Assembly (NCBI GenBank): GCA_950295325.1
Contig: OX485803.1
Coordinates: 22,198,001-22,262,000, forward strand
Origin: Polytrichum commune
Lineage: Eukaryota; Streptophyta; Polytrichopsida; Polytrichales; Polytrichaceae
Reading direction: 5' to 3'
Length of the DNA: 64,000 nt
Shown here: piece after piece, positions 12,670-25,245 of the stretch
Layout: every line of letters starts with the position of its first letter
How positions within the stretch are numbered: position 1 is the first letter of the stretch
The notes under the pieces: generated by a model
Database searches by the model: none
Told to the model about the DNA's origin: nothing
What the model saw: the letters and a program-made list of their open reading frames with translations, nothing else
Translations under genes and position numbers: made by a program

Positions 12670-13061
12670 CACCCCCTTACGTTTCATAACCACGTGCGAT
12701 AAAAGTTTGCTACCCTCTATTTTATGCCATATATAATTTTGAAAATTATGATATTTTTTCTACATATGCACAACCATTGATAAAAAAAATTTTAATATTT
12801 TTTTTGAAATTTTTGAGCATCTTAATTTTTGTAGTAGTTTTCTTAGTTCAAATTTGCATCATTCTAGTTAAAAATGGTATGTTTTATAAAATTTATCAAA
12901 AAAAATCAAAAAAAATTGGTTATTATTTTTTACTATGTAATAGATACCGTGTATATCTACTTATGAAAAAATATTATAAAATTTTGACCCATTTTGGTGA
13001 TGCTTTATGTAGAAAGTAGATTTTATTTATCGCATGTGGTGTTCAACTTGACAATGGAGTG
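12670..13061. mobile_element. Possible MITE at the right end of duplication copy 1
   Basis: Homology with the second duplication copy ends at CACCCCCTTACGTTTCATAA. About 390 bp on, the inverted counterpart reads CACTCCATTGTCAAG as reverse complement, and both arms then carry ACCAC(G/A)TGCGATAAA. The subterminal CACGTGCGA block matches the other MITEs of this window. The interior is very AT-rich, including the spurious ORF 12777-13019. No target duplication was found, so the boundaries are uncertain. Confidence 0.5.
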
Positions 13062-13884
13062 CACCTCCCTTAAGGAAGAAATATTTTATTGAAGTTGGAG
13101 TTCTCCGGAGGCCAAGTTTGTTGTCCGAGGCTTTGAGGTTGCCTATCAGTCCTAAACCCCCACCCTTATGCGTCTGTGTCCGGGTGAGAGTTCAGGACCA
13201 ACATTTCCTCAACTCCTTTCTCAGCACTTGTTATTAGCTTCCCTTGCTTGCAATGTAGATATCCAAAATCGCATCTTTATTCAGTTCATATGAGACCAAG
13301 GCATTAAGAAATGCCCTTTGTTCTTCACGTCCTAATTAACCCTTCGTCCCTACTTAAGGACTACTTAATACATCCTACGCTAATGTGACCTCCTAATCCT
13401 ATCCTATTATCTATTAGCTGCACCTTGTCCTTCCTACCTCCGGCCTCATTAATCAGTTTCCGGCTACCTCAGCTGTTAAACCGAGCTTGAGCTACTGTGG
13501 AACCCCACATGAGCCGTCACCATCCCGTCACCAAACCCTGCCTCCCTCGAGACTCTGTTGGCCTTCCGCTCCTGGGCCGTCACCCTCGGGGTGCAGCAAC
13601 CTCAATCCTCCCCTGGCACCTACCCACAGGGTCGAACCCAGCTGGGGTCTTCAGATTGCTTCCCCTCTTCTCCCAACAACCCACTTGCTTCGATCAGTTT
13701 GAGGCTGACTCCTCATAGGTCCCGGTCTCCAAATTTTCCCCATTCTGCTCTGGAAATTCACCACTGCTAAGGCCTCACTCCTCTTTGGCCTAGGTCCCCT
13801 AGCCAGCATTACCTGAATAGAAGTGTTTTGTAATTCTGGCCCAGTTTGATTATTCCTCAGAGACGAATCGCCACCGCCCTTCCA
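13062..13884. other. Non-coding stretch downstream of the PNL gene
   Basis: This 0.8 kb is richer in C and pyrimidines than the surroundings (about 13,480-13,760), which yields overlapping proline/serine-rich frames in all three plus phases; none looks like a protein. It would hold the 3' UTR of the minus-strand PNL gene. A possible polyadenylation signal AATAAA (minus strand) lies at about 13,281-13,276. Confidence 0.5.
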
Positions 13885-16800
13885 TTAGGAACCGGCATTT
13901 TTCTCACATTCCCACATGTCAAGTTTCTTGAGATTTGTCAAACCACCAAATCCTTCGGGTATCCCCTTCAAAGACCGGCATTTAGAGAAATCCAATTCCT
14001 CCAACCTTGAGAGGTTGTTTATTCCAAGAGGTATCTCCTCCAATGCCTCACATTCCCACATGTCAAGTTTCTTGAGACTTGTCAAACCACCAAATCCTTC
14101 GGGTATCCCCTTCAAAGACCGGCATTTAGAGAAATCCAATTCCTCCAACCTTGAGAGGTTGTTTAATCCAAGAGGAAACTCCTCCAATGCCTCACATTCC
14201 CACATATGAAGTTTCTTGAGACTTGTCAAACCACCAAATCCTTCCGGTATCCCTTTTAAAGACCGGCATTTAGAGAAATTCAATTCCTCCAACCTTGAGA
14301 GGTTGTTTATTCCAAGAGGTATCTCCTCCAATGCCTCACATTCCCACATGTCAAGTTTCTTGAGACTTGTCAAACCACCAAATCCTTCGGGTATCCCCTT
14401 CAAAGACCGGCATTTAGAGAAATCCAATTCCTCCAACCTTGAGAGGTTGTTTAATCCAAGAGGAAACTCCTCCAATGCCTCACATGCTTGCATGTCAAGT
14501 TTCTTGACACTTGTCAAACCACCAAATCCTTCCGATACCTTCTTTAACGACTGACATCTCACGAAACACAATTCCTCCAACCATGAGAGGTTGTTTAATC
14601 CAAGAGGAAACTCCTCCAATGCCTCACATTCCCACATGTCAAGTTTCTTGAGACTTGTCAAACCACCAAATCCTTCGGGTATCCCCTTCAAAGACCGGCA
14701 TTTAGAGAAATCCAATTCCTCCAACCTTGAGAGGTTGTTTAATCCAAGAGGAAACTCCTCCAATGCCTCACATTCCCACATCTCAAGTTTCTTGAGACTT
14801 GTCAAACCACCAAATCCTTCGGGTATCCCCTTCAAAGACCGGCATTTAGAGAAATTCAATTCCTCCAACGATGAGAGGTTGTTTAATCCAAGAGGAAACT
14901 CCTCCAATGCCTCACATGCTTGCATGTCAAGTTTCTTGACACTTGTCAAACCACCAAATCCTTCCGATACCTTCTTTAACGACTGACATCTCACGAAACA
15001 CAATTCCTCCAACGATGAGAGGTTGTTTAATCCAAGAGGAAACTCCTCCAATGCCTCACATTCCCACATGTCAAGTTTCTTGAGACTTGTCAGACCACCA
15101 AATCCTTCGGGTATCCCCTTCAAAGACCGGCATTTAGAGAAATCCAATTCCTCCAACCTTGAGCGGTTGTTTAATCCAAGAGGAAACTCCTCCAATGCCT
15201 CACATTCCCACATGTCAAGTTTCTTGAGACTTGTCAAACCACCAAATCCTTCGGGTATCCCCTTCAAAGACCGGCATTTAGAGAAATCCAATTCCTCCAA
15301 CCTTGAGAGGTTGTTTAATCCAAGAGGAAACTCCTCCAATGCCTCACATTCCCACATATGAAGTTTCTTGAGACTTGTCAAACCACCAAATCCTTCCGGT
15401 ATCCCTTTTAAAGACCGGCATTTAGAGAAATTCAATTCCTCCAACCTTGAGAGGTTGTTTATTCCAAGAGGTATCTCCTCCAATGCCTCACATTCCCACA
15501 TGTCAAGTTTCTTGAGACTTGTCAAACCACCAAATCCTTCGGGTATCCCCTTCAAAGACCGGCATTTAGAGAAATCCAATTCCTCCAACCTTGAGAGGTT
15601 GTTTAATCCAAGAGGAAACTCCTCCAATGCCTCACATTCCCACATGTCAAGTTTCTTGAGACTTGTCAAACCACCAAATCCTTCGGGTATCCCATTGAAA
15701 GACCGGCATTTAGAGAAATCCAATTCCTCCAACCTTGAGAGGTTGTTTAATCCAAGAGGAAACTCCTCCAATGCCTCACATGCTTGCATGTCAAGTTTCT
15801 TGACACTTGTCAAACCACCAAATCCTTCCGGTATCCCTTTTAAAGACCGGCATTTAAAGAAATTCAATTCCTCCAACCTTGAGAGGTTGTTTATTCCAAG
15901 AGGTATCTCCTCCAATGCCTCACATTCCCACATGTCAAGTTTCTTGAGACTTGTCAAACCACCAAATCCTTCGGGTATCCCCTTCAAAGACCGGCATTTA
16001 GAGAAATCCAATTCCTCCAACCTTGAGAGGTTGTCTAAACGAATGGGAAGGTGTTGTAAATTATGACAAACCCTTATGGAAAGAATTTTGAGACATGTCA
16101 ATGTGCTTAACTGTTCGGGTATGTTTTGAAATCCATCGCATCTACATATATACAGTTCTTCCAAGTTTTTGATGTGATCAATTCCGTGTAGAAAGTTCTC
16201 CAAATTGTTGCAGTCTAAGAGGGTTAGTTGTCGTAATGATATCATGCTCAAATATTCATAAGAAGTTGATGCCAAGAAATTACAATTGATTACTTCAAGT
16301 ACTTTCAGCTCTTGAAGATGTTGTCGGAAAATATTGAAAAACTTATGGATGGAAGGATTTCTTTGCATTGAAGACTCAACCTCTTGGGTCGAAAAGTGGA
16401 CCTTGAACCATCTAAGGTTAGGTGATTCTTCGACAATGTCCGAAAGTAGGTTAATATTTTCACAAAATCCAACATGGAGTATCCGAAGATTTTCCATTCT
16501 TTTGACTTCCAAATCTGCTTCATACATTGGTTTGTGTTCCAACTTTGTAAATGTAAGTCCTTGGACAAGTTCGATCCCCTACATGTGCAACAAAAGTATG
16601 TGAGTTCACATACAAAATACTATCTTTGATAAAAAATAAATTCCAAAATTCCAAAATATACACCTTGTAAATGTATTATTTTTTGTGAAGAAGTTAGTAC
16701 TACACATCAATCTCCACAAAGCTCAAACCACATACCTTTTGATTACAATGGTTGGCAAATGTAGGGTAACATAAATCCAAGATTCGAGTTCCCGCAAATT

Positions 16801-19567
16801 TATCATTTTCTGTTATCATACGACCCATATCACGTAGTTGATCGTGCATGTCAAGAACACCATTGTCGTGCACCTTCACCAACGACTTGTTTTGAAGGCT
16901 TGCCAAGAGTTCTTGGGCAATGTTGATATCTTCATCCATTTTTCGAAGGGATGTACTTTCATAAATGTCATCAAGATAAACATCTTTTTGAAAGAAACAT
17001 GCTATGTCTAGAAACATGTTCTTCTCTTGATCGTTCAACTTCTCAAAGCTAATCTTCAACGTTTCCCAAATTTTCTTATCATGACTTCCATCATGTCTTG
17101 CCCTCAACAACCTTTGCAATGTTCGCTCCCATATTCTCAATCGTTTCTCCCCTTGCATGCATGTGCCCATCACCTTCAAACTCAAAGGAAGTCCCCAACA
17201 TGCATCCACAATCTTTTCAACTACATGTTTCAAATATGGTGAACATGATTGGTCAGTCCCAAAGGCATGCATTAAAAATAGCTCCATAGGTTGGTTCCCA
17301 TCAAGGGTTTGCATGTCCACTTTACCGGCCTTGGGGACGTGATGTTCCAATGAGCTCCAATCGCGCGAGCTTGTGATCAACTTGTGACTACCATCAACAT
17401 GGTTGTACATGCTATCCAAGAGTTGATGTAGTTGATTTGATGTGCTCACATCGTCTACCACAATAAGAATTCTCTTTGTTTTTTGAATATCTCTCAACAT
17501 TTCTCGTGCCTCTTTAAGTGATTTTGGTTGAGATGGCAAGTCTTGCATATCTTTTGACCGGTGCTTGAGTGTAACCTTACATTTTTCGTCCTTCAAGTCA
17601 CTCACAAAACATGTGGCATCGAATTGGTGAGAGATGTGGTCACTCAAAGCCTCAGCCAACGTTGACTTGCCAATTCCGCCCATGCCCACAATTCCTAGCC
17701 TACCAACGGTGTGAAGTTGTTTTTCCAATTGGAATATTTTGTCTTGGACTCCAATCAATTTAGAACTTCCTTTGTTGTTGTTGTTGAAGTCCTACAAAAA
17801 TTTCAACATCTCAAAAGTAAGTGATGATCCAATGATGTGTCTAATGAGGTGTGTTCATTTTTGCAAATTGAATTGAAATTTTTTGTATTTGATTCATAAT
17901 TTTAGAAGTACATTTACCTCTGGCACATTTGCATTTGATGATGGCCCAATACTTGAAAACGAGGTTGGATTGTTGAAGTGTTCAAATTGGGGCACTAACC
18001 ATAACCATGGGACAAAACTTCTACATATTAATAAGCATACTAACCATAACCATTTGATGCATTGGACAAAACTTCTACATAGTAAGCATACTTGCCACAA
18101 GCAATCGTTTGTTTCATTTGTAGCTCCTCCAATCTCAAACATACCCTTCAACATTGAACATTTCAACTTTATGAGTCTTTTATGAATCTCAAGAAATGTT
18201 GGTCTTTTGGATGGATCCAAAGACCAACAATCTTCCACTAACGATCTCAATCCCTTTGAGTAGGTCTTAGGTAGCTTTGGTCTCTTGGAATCTTGTATGT
18301 ACACTTGGTACTCACGAACCAAACCAAATGAAGGTTTATCTCCTGAGAGAATATCGGAACACATCATGCCAAAACTAAACACGTCAGCTTTCAAAGCATC
18401 CACCTCTGACAATTGATTTGCCATGGCCTCAGGTGCCATGTATCCATGAGTTCCCATTTTGGATCGACCTGTGGGCACCTCCGGAGAATCCTTCACTTCA
18501 ACCTTTGAAATACCAAAATCAAGTAATTTGACGTGTATGCACCCAAGATCGACCAATTGTGAGTCATTTGGTGGAGTCACAACAACATTGCCAGGCTTCA
18601 AGTCACGATGTGCCACCTTCATATCATGAAGGTAGCACATGCCAGTTGCAATTTGTAACATAATGTCCACGGCATGTTTCTCTTTGAGAGGACCATGTGC
18701 ATTTAAATATTCTGATAAGGTTGTCTTTCCTAGTTCCATGACAAGCTCAAATGTGTTTTTCACCCGATGGAAACCACAACAATAAAACTTGGTGATGTTT
18801 GGATGATTCAATCCTCCTAAAATACTTGCTTCCTTCCAAACTTGATTTGCATGCACAGAATCACGAACGCCTATCACCTTTGTTGCACACTCCAAACCCA
18901 TCCACTTCGTTGAATACACTCCTCCATTGTCAATTTTTCCAAGCAGCCTAGGTGGATCTCCATATTCGGGCCGAGGATAGTTGTAAGGAAATATGATTTT
19001 GTCCAATTCACCACCTTCAACACGTCGTAGACCCATCATATATTCCTGGAGGTATTGGGCAAGTTTGCAATTTTTGCAACCTTCTTTAGTTGTGCACACG
19101 TCCAAATGCTTCGAAAGCCTTCCACATATTTCATTTTGGTCTTCTTCAACTACATCAATGGATGTCGGGTAGAATGTCATATTGTTTTCAATCACAAGAA
19201 TTTCTGCTCTTCGATTGGGATTGTGATGGCAAAATATCTCACACATTGTGTGGAAACAATATTCAAAGTTCAAAAGGAGTTCTCTAAAGCACTCCTTATT
19301 ATTTATTTGCATCACTACAACATTAAACCAATCTTCTTTGCAACAATCTTCAATTAATACCCTTGCTTTGTGTATAGTTTGAAGTAAATCTTTTCCAACT
19401 TTGTAGAACACCTTGTTATGACCATTGGCGATGCTTTGCAATGTTTTGACACCGTTGTGGAAGTTGGATACCAAATCCTCACATTGTCTTCTATTCAAAA
19501 TTGCTTCCATCTTTGATAGTGTAGGAAATTCCACAATTTCCATGGCTAACTGCAAAACGTTTGCCAT
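13885..19567 (-). CDS. Protein kinase-NBS-LRR immune receptor (PNL class), 3 exons
   Basis: Exons by splice logic: 19567-17918, 17791-16736, 16578-13885 (phase 0; donors GAG|GTAAAT and AAAAG|GTATGTGG, acceptors TTGTAG|GAC and TGTAG|GGG), giving 1,799 aa. Residues 1-190 look helical and Cys-rich. The kinase (about 205-470) has K230, E246, HRD 320-322, DFG 350-352 and APE 378-380; its glycine loop reads GKIDNGGV, lacking the second Gly. The NBS follows: P-loop GMGGIGKST (586-594), kinase-2 IVVDD (to 664), RNBS-B ITSSRD, GLPL 750-753, FLDIACFF, and MHD 865-867; VDD and RNBS-A style are TIR-type. LRRs fill 920-1799. This class is known from mosses as intracellular pathogen sensors. The last LRR breaks off into KNAGS-stop. 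Function is inferred; no frameshift is visible. Confidence 0.93.
13888..16032 (-). repeat. 144-bp LRR tandem array (about 14.9 units) in PNL exon 3
   Basis: Each 48-aa unit is a pair of LRRs: one like LEELDFSKCRSLKGIPEGF and one like LKKLDMWECEALEEFPLGL. I count 14 full units and one truncated unit (residues 1085-1799). Units are nearly identical in DNA, with recurring variants (EFPLGLN/EIPLGIN; LDM/LHM; WECEA/QACEA; the diverged CFVRCQSLKKVSE unit occurs twice). A variant block marked by CATATG occurs at 14,203 and 15,355, exactly 1,152 bp = 8 units apart, showing a higher-order duplication. The pattern implies recent unequal crossing-over or conversion. The high repetition also opens long meaningless frames on the plus strand. 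Confidence 0.95.
17985..18110 (-). repeat. Short tandem duplication at the kinase-NBS linker
   Basis: Within PNL exon 1, after the kinase domain, about 55 bp containing GGACAAAACTTCTACATA and ACTAACCATAACCAT (plus strand) is duplicated. It gives protein repeats CLLCRSFVQ and CLLICRSFVP, each followed by a WLWLV block. The stretch is hydrophobic and Trp/Cys-rich, unlike a typical flexible linker. Confidence 0.75.
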
Positions 19568-22500
19568 TTAAAGAAATATTGTACAATTCTTCACTCTCTT
19601 GAATATGGTATTGGAGGTATTGTCCTCTTGAGGACTAATTATAATTGTCAATGAATCTTGATAGATCTTGTACCTGACATAAAATTCACAAAATATCAAA
19701 TATTATTGATGCAAAATCGAAGCAATACTCAAATCAAGATAAAATATGAGAAGACCTCAAAACAATCTATAACATAGGTTAAAGTAATAATAGAAAATTC
19801 AAAATAAAAACACAAAATTGGCAAATGATAACTTTGAATCATATATGGTGAAAGTGAATATATTAGTCCTAAGACAAACCTTCAACCACCTTATAACTTT
19901 ATCATAGACAAAATTATGTTCATTGTTTCATGACACAATGTTGATGAATCATGATAATGGGTTTTTGGTAATGATTGGTGTACTCTAATTTCAAAGTATC
20001 TTTCATATCATGTAATGTCACAATTTGAGATGAAGGGTTCAACTAGATTTAAACCAAACTTCAAAAACATCAACATTGACTATATATATTGTAGTTAGTC
20101 AAGTGATACCTCAATACCAACATTGCTTCTTACAACGATCGTACATCGTGAACATTGGGCACATGTAGGAAATGTAGTAACTTGATCCAATGTGTTGGTT
20201 ATACACATAAGGTTATAAAGAACGCTAAAAACTTCAAGATTTTGGCTATTTGTGTTAATAAGTAGGACCCTGCCACAATTAAAACACACTAACAAAACAT
20301 ATGTGCAAATGTCTTTTGACATGTAGAAGACAAGATAGATCCCTAAGTTTGATGTATGTACCTCAACAAATATGATGTTGAAGCATTGCTAACATATCAA
20401 AGATAAGGGGCTCTTGAATTGGGATTTAACCATCCAAATTTGTAGGTATTGTGTTTGACAGGGGGATAGTTTAATCCTATGACATGTAGCACAAAACGGA
20501 TTTCCAAACTTGAAACTCATGAAAATAGGATTTGTTGAATACCAAAATTGATATATTTCTACGATTTAAGCTAAAATAGAGTTGGATACCAACCAATAGT
20601 TCTCTAAGTGGACATTTGCAAACCTTTGGGTACACAACTGCCGTATTATATGGCCATGATTATAATCACTTGTAATGCATTTTATTTTAATCTCAAGTGA
20701 CATAATGTGTTTTAATATAGAAAACTCTTGTAGCCCTTCTAACAAGGAATTCAAAAAAGTAAGTATACATAAGAAATGAATGTCTTTAGAAGCATGTCAT
20801 TGCATTAAAAATCTAATTATATTAGTTTTTTTAATACATGTACCATAGGCCAAACTACCCAACTTCTTGGGCTTTTCAATATAATTTCAAGATTTTTTCA
20901 TCGTAAGAAACACAAACTTGCCAGACCACAAACCCAATATCGTTTGTTGATGAATTTGCGTCATCTGACATACCCCGATATTTGGACATCACGTTAGGGC
21001 AGATGTAATTGAAAGATAGTTAAAGTTGGGAAAAACTAGGCATCACTGTGTTTTTTGCCCAAAGAAAAATAATTTTATTCTTTTGTAATTGATCATTGCA
21101 TGAACCTTTTTCACTATGTGACAAGAAATTTCTTGAGGTAAAAAATCCGTTCTATTCTTGAACCCCATTCTGGACCATTTTGACAGCACAAACTTAGTTC
21201 GTTAGTTTGTTCTCGTTCCTCTCGTATGACTAATGTTTTTTGTTTTTTTTCCAAGCAATTAATGAAAATTGACCATTTACCGTGGTGTTGGGTTTGAGTT
21301 CTGGCAATCTACACAAATCCTCAACTTGTTGACCGTTAGTGTAACCTAGGCATAGCTAATATAGTAGAGCAAATGACATTATCAATTGCACCATAAGATA
21401 CCTAGAACCTTATCAATACAAACTAAGAATGTTTAATTAATTTCTTTACATAATCAAATAGGTGTAATATTCAAATTATAGTTATTGAAATGTATGAGTT
21501 GTGACCAAAATCAACATGTTATGGCATCATGGCAAAACATTAAGCAATGATTTTTAGAACCCAAACAATGCCTTAAATATGGGAGATTATATATATTTAT
21601 GCGGTTGTTCAATGTCATGATGGATTGCTCTTGAACTAAATTTTGTAGAAAATGATTTCTTCAACGTCAAACACTCACACAACCCCCTTGCCAAGAACAA
21701 AAAATCCCACAGTAATTAAGCACCAGATTGTTGAGCTTTCTATTTCCTTGAATATTTGCAATAAAGTCCAAACAATGATCCTAGACAAATTTTCACATGG
21801 GACAATAATTCCATACATCCCTCGCATACACTCTCTATACATTTTTGTTGACAATTGATTATAACAATTCTCAAAGTGGGAAATTTTAGTGCAATTGAAT
21901 TTTTCCTCCTTATGTGGAATTAGGTTGCTTTGAAAGAAATGAACTCGTAATCACTTGCTTTACCCCAAAAAATAACGAATGTCGTCAATTAAACCCAATA
22001 TCACAATAAGTGAACAATTACAAAACCTTTCACCATCATACAACTACACATGACTATGTAGCAATCTGCTTGTTGCACATGCAATTACCTAATGCATTTT
22101 GGATTAGTGGATGATTACAAGTCATCCATGCAACAAAGATGGACATGTGATTGCATATTGTGATGTTTTGTTTGTGGATAGTGCGATGGTTTTTCCTAAC
22201 ACAATTTAAATAATGAACTGGATATGCAATTCCTATAGGGAGAGTACATACCTATGCATGGACACGACTTCCAAATTATATTGAAATCAACCTTGAAACG
22301 CACATCATGTTTGTCACAAGACATCTTGTACCAAATGATATTTTTTCTTCCAAAGTGTTGGGGCAAAGCAAAGCTCTTCGGTAACGTCCCAATTTCACCA
22401 TGACCATGAACGAAAATATAAACAACTCGACCTTGCTTTTGTTTCATAAATAGGTCCAACACCACTAATGCCTTACACTGCCAGTAGCTACAACATGGGG

Positions 22501-23999
22501 TTAGCAACAAGAAAATAGTCCCTCCCTCTCTACATCCATAATACAAGTAATAATTTACACAAAATGCACAAAACAAGTAAGACTTGGGCATTTGATTGAC
22601 ACATGTATTCCAAAGGCCCCATGGAAGAGCACTACATGTCTTATTGCACTATCTTGCTACATTCACTCATTGTGAGCAACATCCAATTTTTTTGAATGTT
22701 GTATACATTTTTGGATTTCTTCCATCAACCCAAAATCCAAATTAGAACTTTATTCACCTTCCTATTGATTCACTTTATAATATACAAGACTCTAATAGTT
22801 GCCTATGTTGGTTCGTACATTATTTTATGCTTGTTGATGATGACTTATTTGTTTAGCAATCAAAACATTGAATGAGTTGTGACAAAGAATCATGGGACTT
22901 AACTATATGACATTTCTTGTCCACTATATGTCATCCTAATACTAAGTAAGACTACATGCCTATTATCTGTAAGGTGACCAAAAGCTGCTTCTTGCACAAA
23001 ACTAAGAAAAAACTAGGGTTTAATTAAATTAGATTTATGCATGAATTTTGGACAATTTCAACTCCTAGTATGAAAGTAAGGGAATGTAATGATGGTTAAC
23101 AAACATGGGATACAAACATTTCATGTTGTGCTTGTTGTGTTGTTATTTTTGCTCTTGTCTTTTCATGTTTTTGTCCCCACAAGTGCACATCCCTTATTAA
23201 ATTTGGACAAGTGGTTTAACCGAATATATTTAAATGTCAATTACAGTTGTTTTGAGTTGATGTGAAATTATTGGAATACATGACTAACCATGTGCAACTA
23301 TGATAGTTGCAATTTGAGCAATGTTTGAAGGCAAAGTCTATCAAATATTCAAAATATTATGCAAGCATGTATGATTAGAGTGGTCAAACTGTTAGTTGCA
23401 TACCTTTTAATCTCCAAATATTAAGCCCAAATATTAAGCCTCCAAATATAGAATACCTCATAATATTAAGCTAGACTAGCTTGGTTTGATGGATTCACAA
23501 ACTGGACCTACGCTAGCACCTCAGAAGGAACTTGCTCCTTAAATAACACTAAAACTACATTCACATGATCATGCTATTAAAAGTCCATAATCATTGAGGA
23601 TTAGACAAAGTTCATGTCACTCATAAACTCTACCACCTCAGTTGGGTTGGGTCACATCAATTGTCATCGACTCACTATTCAAAGATCGACTGATGTTTAT
23701 TATCATGTAGTAAAGTTCGCAGTACCTCCCATAACATATTTGGACAAAATTTGACTTTGGCCTTACATGGTGAAGGCACCACAAATACTCAAGCGGAACA
23801 AAGTTGGAAGGTGAAAGTCTACCACATGTCTAGAATTCTCATCAAGCAATCAAACTCTCTGCTACATACTTGTTAGATATTATGTCTTATATGTTGGTAA
23901 TCGAAGCGGCACTCGACTGATCTGGCTTGGCTTGGCGGATTCACAAACGACATGACCACCACACCCCTGGTGCGATGCAACTCATCCTCTACCAAATCA
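19568..23999. other. Upstream region of PNL and gene-poor DNA
   Basis: AT-rich, with no ORF that shows recognisable domains. The first kilobase should hold the PNL promoter and 5' UTR; an acceptor-like TATGTCAG (minus strand, near 19,680) could end a 5'-UTR intron. The longest frame, 22,591-22,196 minus (131 codons), is Cys-rich without a recognised motif and is not supported as a gene. Confidence 0.5.
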
Positions 24000-25010
24000 A
24001 GATTCTCCTTACACAATTATTTTGATCTTAAATGTCAACAAATTGGTTCAAATTAAGACTGCAAATGTCCCTCATGAACTTTATGACCCAAAAATTGTTG
24101 TGCTTCCTGCAAGCCATGCAATGTTCCTCAAAGTTGGAAGTGCTTTTGACCCAACAACAAGCTAGATGTGGGTCCTCACAAGGAATCAGGCAACCACATA
24201 GCAATCTTGAGATACAGAAAAATATGCAGCTTTGTGAAAGGGTCGTACATACCTATGAAAGGCGGGACTTGGTGTTTAGATGCTCCTTCAAATTGACATC
24301 CCAATCCTCATGAGGCTTGCAAAAGCGAGCATCCATAGAGTCCCTCCTCATGTTATCCGTTGCCCCCAAAAGTGTCGAACCGGCGTTGAAACCACTACCC
24401 AACTCAACAACGAGCTAGTCTCATCACCAAAACGAACCACCAACAAATATTTGCTTCCAGGCCCGTTGCTTCCTGTTTACTCTGGTCCTCTCAGCATGAA
24501 GCACACCAACTTCAGAGATCCGCCAAGTCATGGAACACAAATTGCACACTTGATCATTAGGACCAATGGATTGAAGCAAGAAACTCCTGAAGCGAGGGTC
24601 GCAGCAGTTGCACTGCCTTTCGTTCATGGATCCGAAGTGGAATAATTAACAGGAGAGCAGCCAGGAAGCAAAGTGGAAGAAGAGGGCAAAGAGTAGGAAA
24701 ACGCCCATGAGCCTAAGCATGAGAACATCAGCGCCCTTCAGGAGCCTCGAACCAACACTAGCAAAAGCCTGTATGGGAGTGGGTTGATCGGGAGAGCCGT
24801 GGTGGAGAAGGTGAGCCAGCCACACAAGCGGAAGGGCGGCTATGGCGGGGAAGAAGGTGGGAGCAGAGTGAGTTTCCTCGGCCAAGTCCAGGTTCATAAT
24901 GCCTGGGCATCACCTGGTCACCTCGCTTGGTTGTGCCTTTTGGCCCAGCATGGGTTACCGATTTTTTTGGATTCCTCCCTCTCCTGTAGCTCCTGTTCAA
25001 AGTGTCTGTA
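24000..25010. other. GC-richer segment with unassigned coding-like frames
   Basis: Base composition rises here. One plus frame reads VPHELYDPKIVVLPASHAMF (about 24,060-24,130) before a stop, and a second frame is open at 24,280-24,645. An acceptor-like GGTGTTTAG precedes the second frame. On the minus strand 24,897-24,646 encodes a hydrophobic 83-aa frame. The pattern could be remnants of a spliced host gene or exon capture, but no family is recognised and frames are interrupted. Confidence 0.3.
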
Positions 25011-25147
25011 ATTTGGGGAGATTCGCACTCAATGTGAGTATATAATTGTTCTGCAGTGGGCTTGAGAGTGGCAGAGACGTTTAAATAAATCAATGCAATA
25101 CTGTTTCAAGTCTTGCCGAGTCCAGGCGCGCATTAAACGATACTTAC

Positions 25148-25245
25148 GACTTTGGTTACAAGATTCTTGAGTATCCATGACTCCAGCTTTGCTGCCCAAA
25201 TTGTCTCTACTTATTTTACTCAAGATTCGCCTCCTTTGTCCTAGT
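25148..25245 (+). repeat. Single copy of a dispersed ~140-bp repeat
   Basis: The stretch from GACTTTGGTTACAAGATTCT to about TTTGTCCTAGTG matches the tandem units at 28,005-28,280 with few differences (for example CTCCAGCTTTGCTGCCC and TACTTATTTTACTC). It is non-coding in context. Confidence 0.75.

Noticed and set aside
12777-13019. 80-codon hydrophobic ORF that looks like a membrane protein
   Set aside because: It is a by-product of poly-A/T-rich DNA inside a possible MITE (Phe/Leu/Ile/Lys only).
13487-13770. Proline/serine-rich ORFs in all three plus frames
   Set aside because: Simultaneous openness in three frames reflects C-rich composition, not coding.
13916-16066. Series of plus-strand ORFs (97-232 codons) rich in KPPNPSGIPFKDRHLEKSNSSN
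   Set aside because: They are antisense shadows of the 144-bp LRR repeat; periodicity of 144 bp keeps frames open on both strands. The minus-strand frame has LRR logic and splice continuity.
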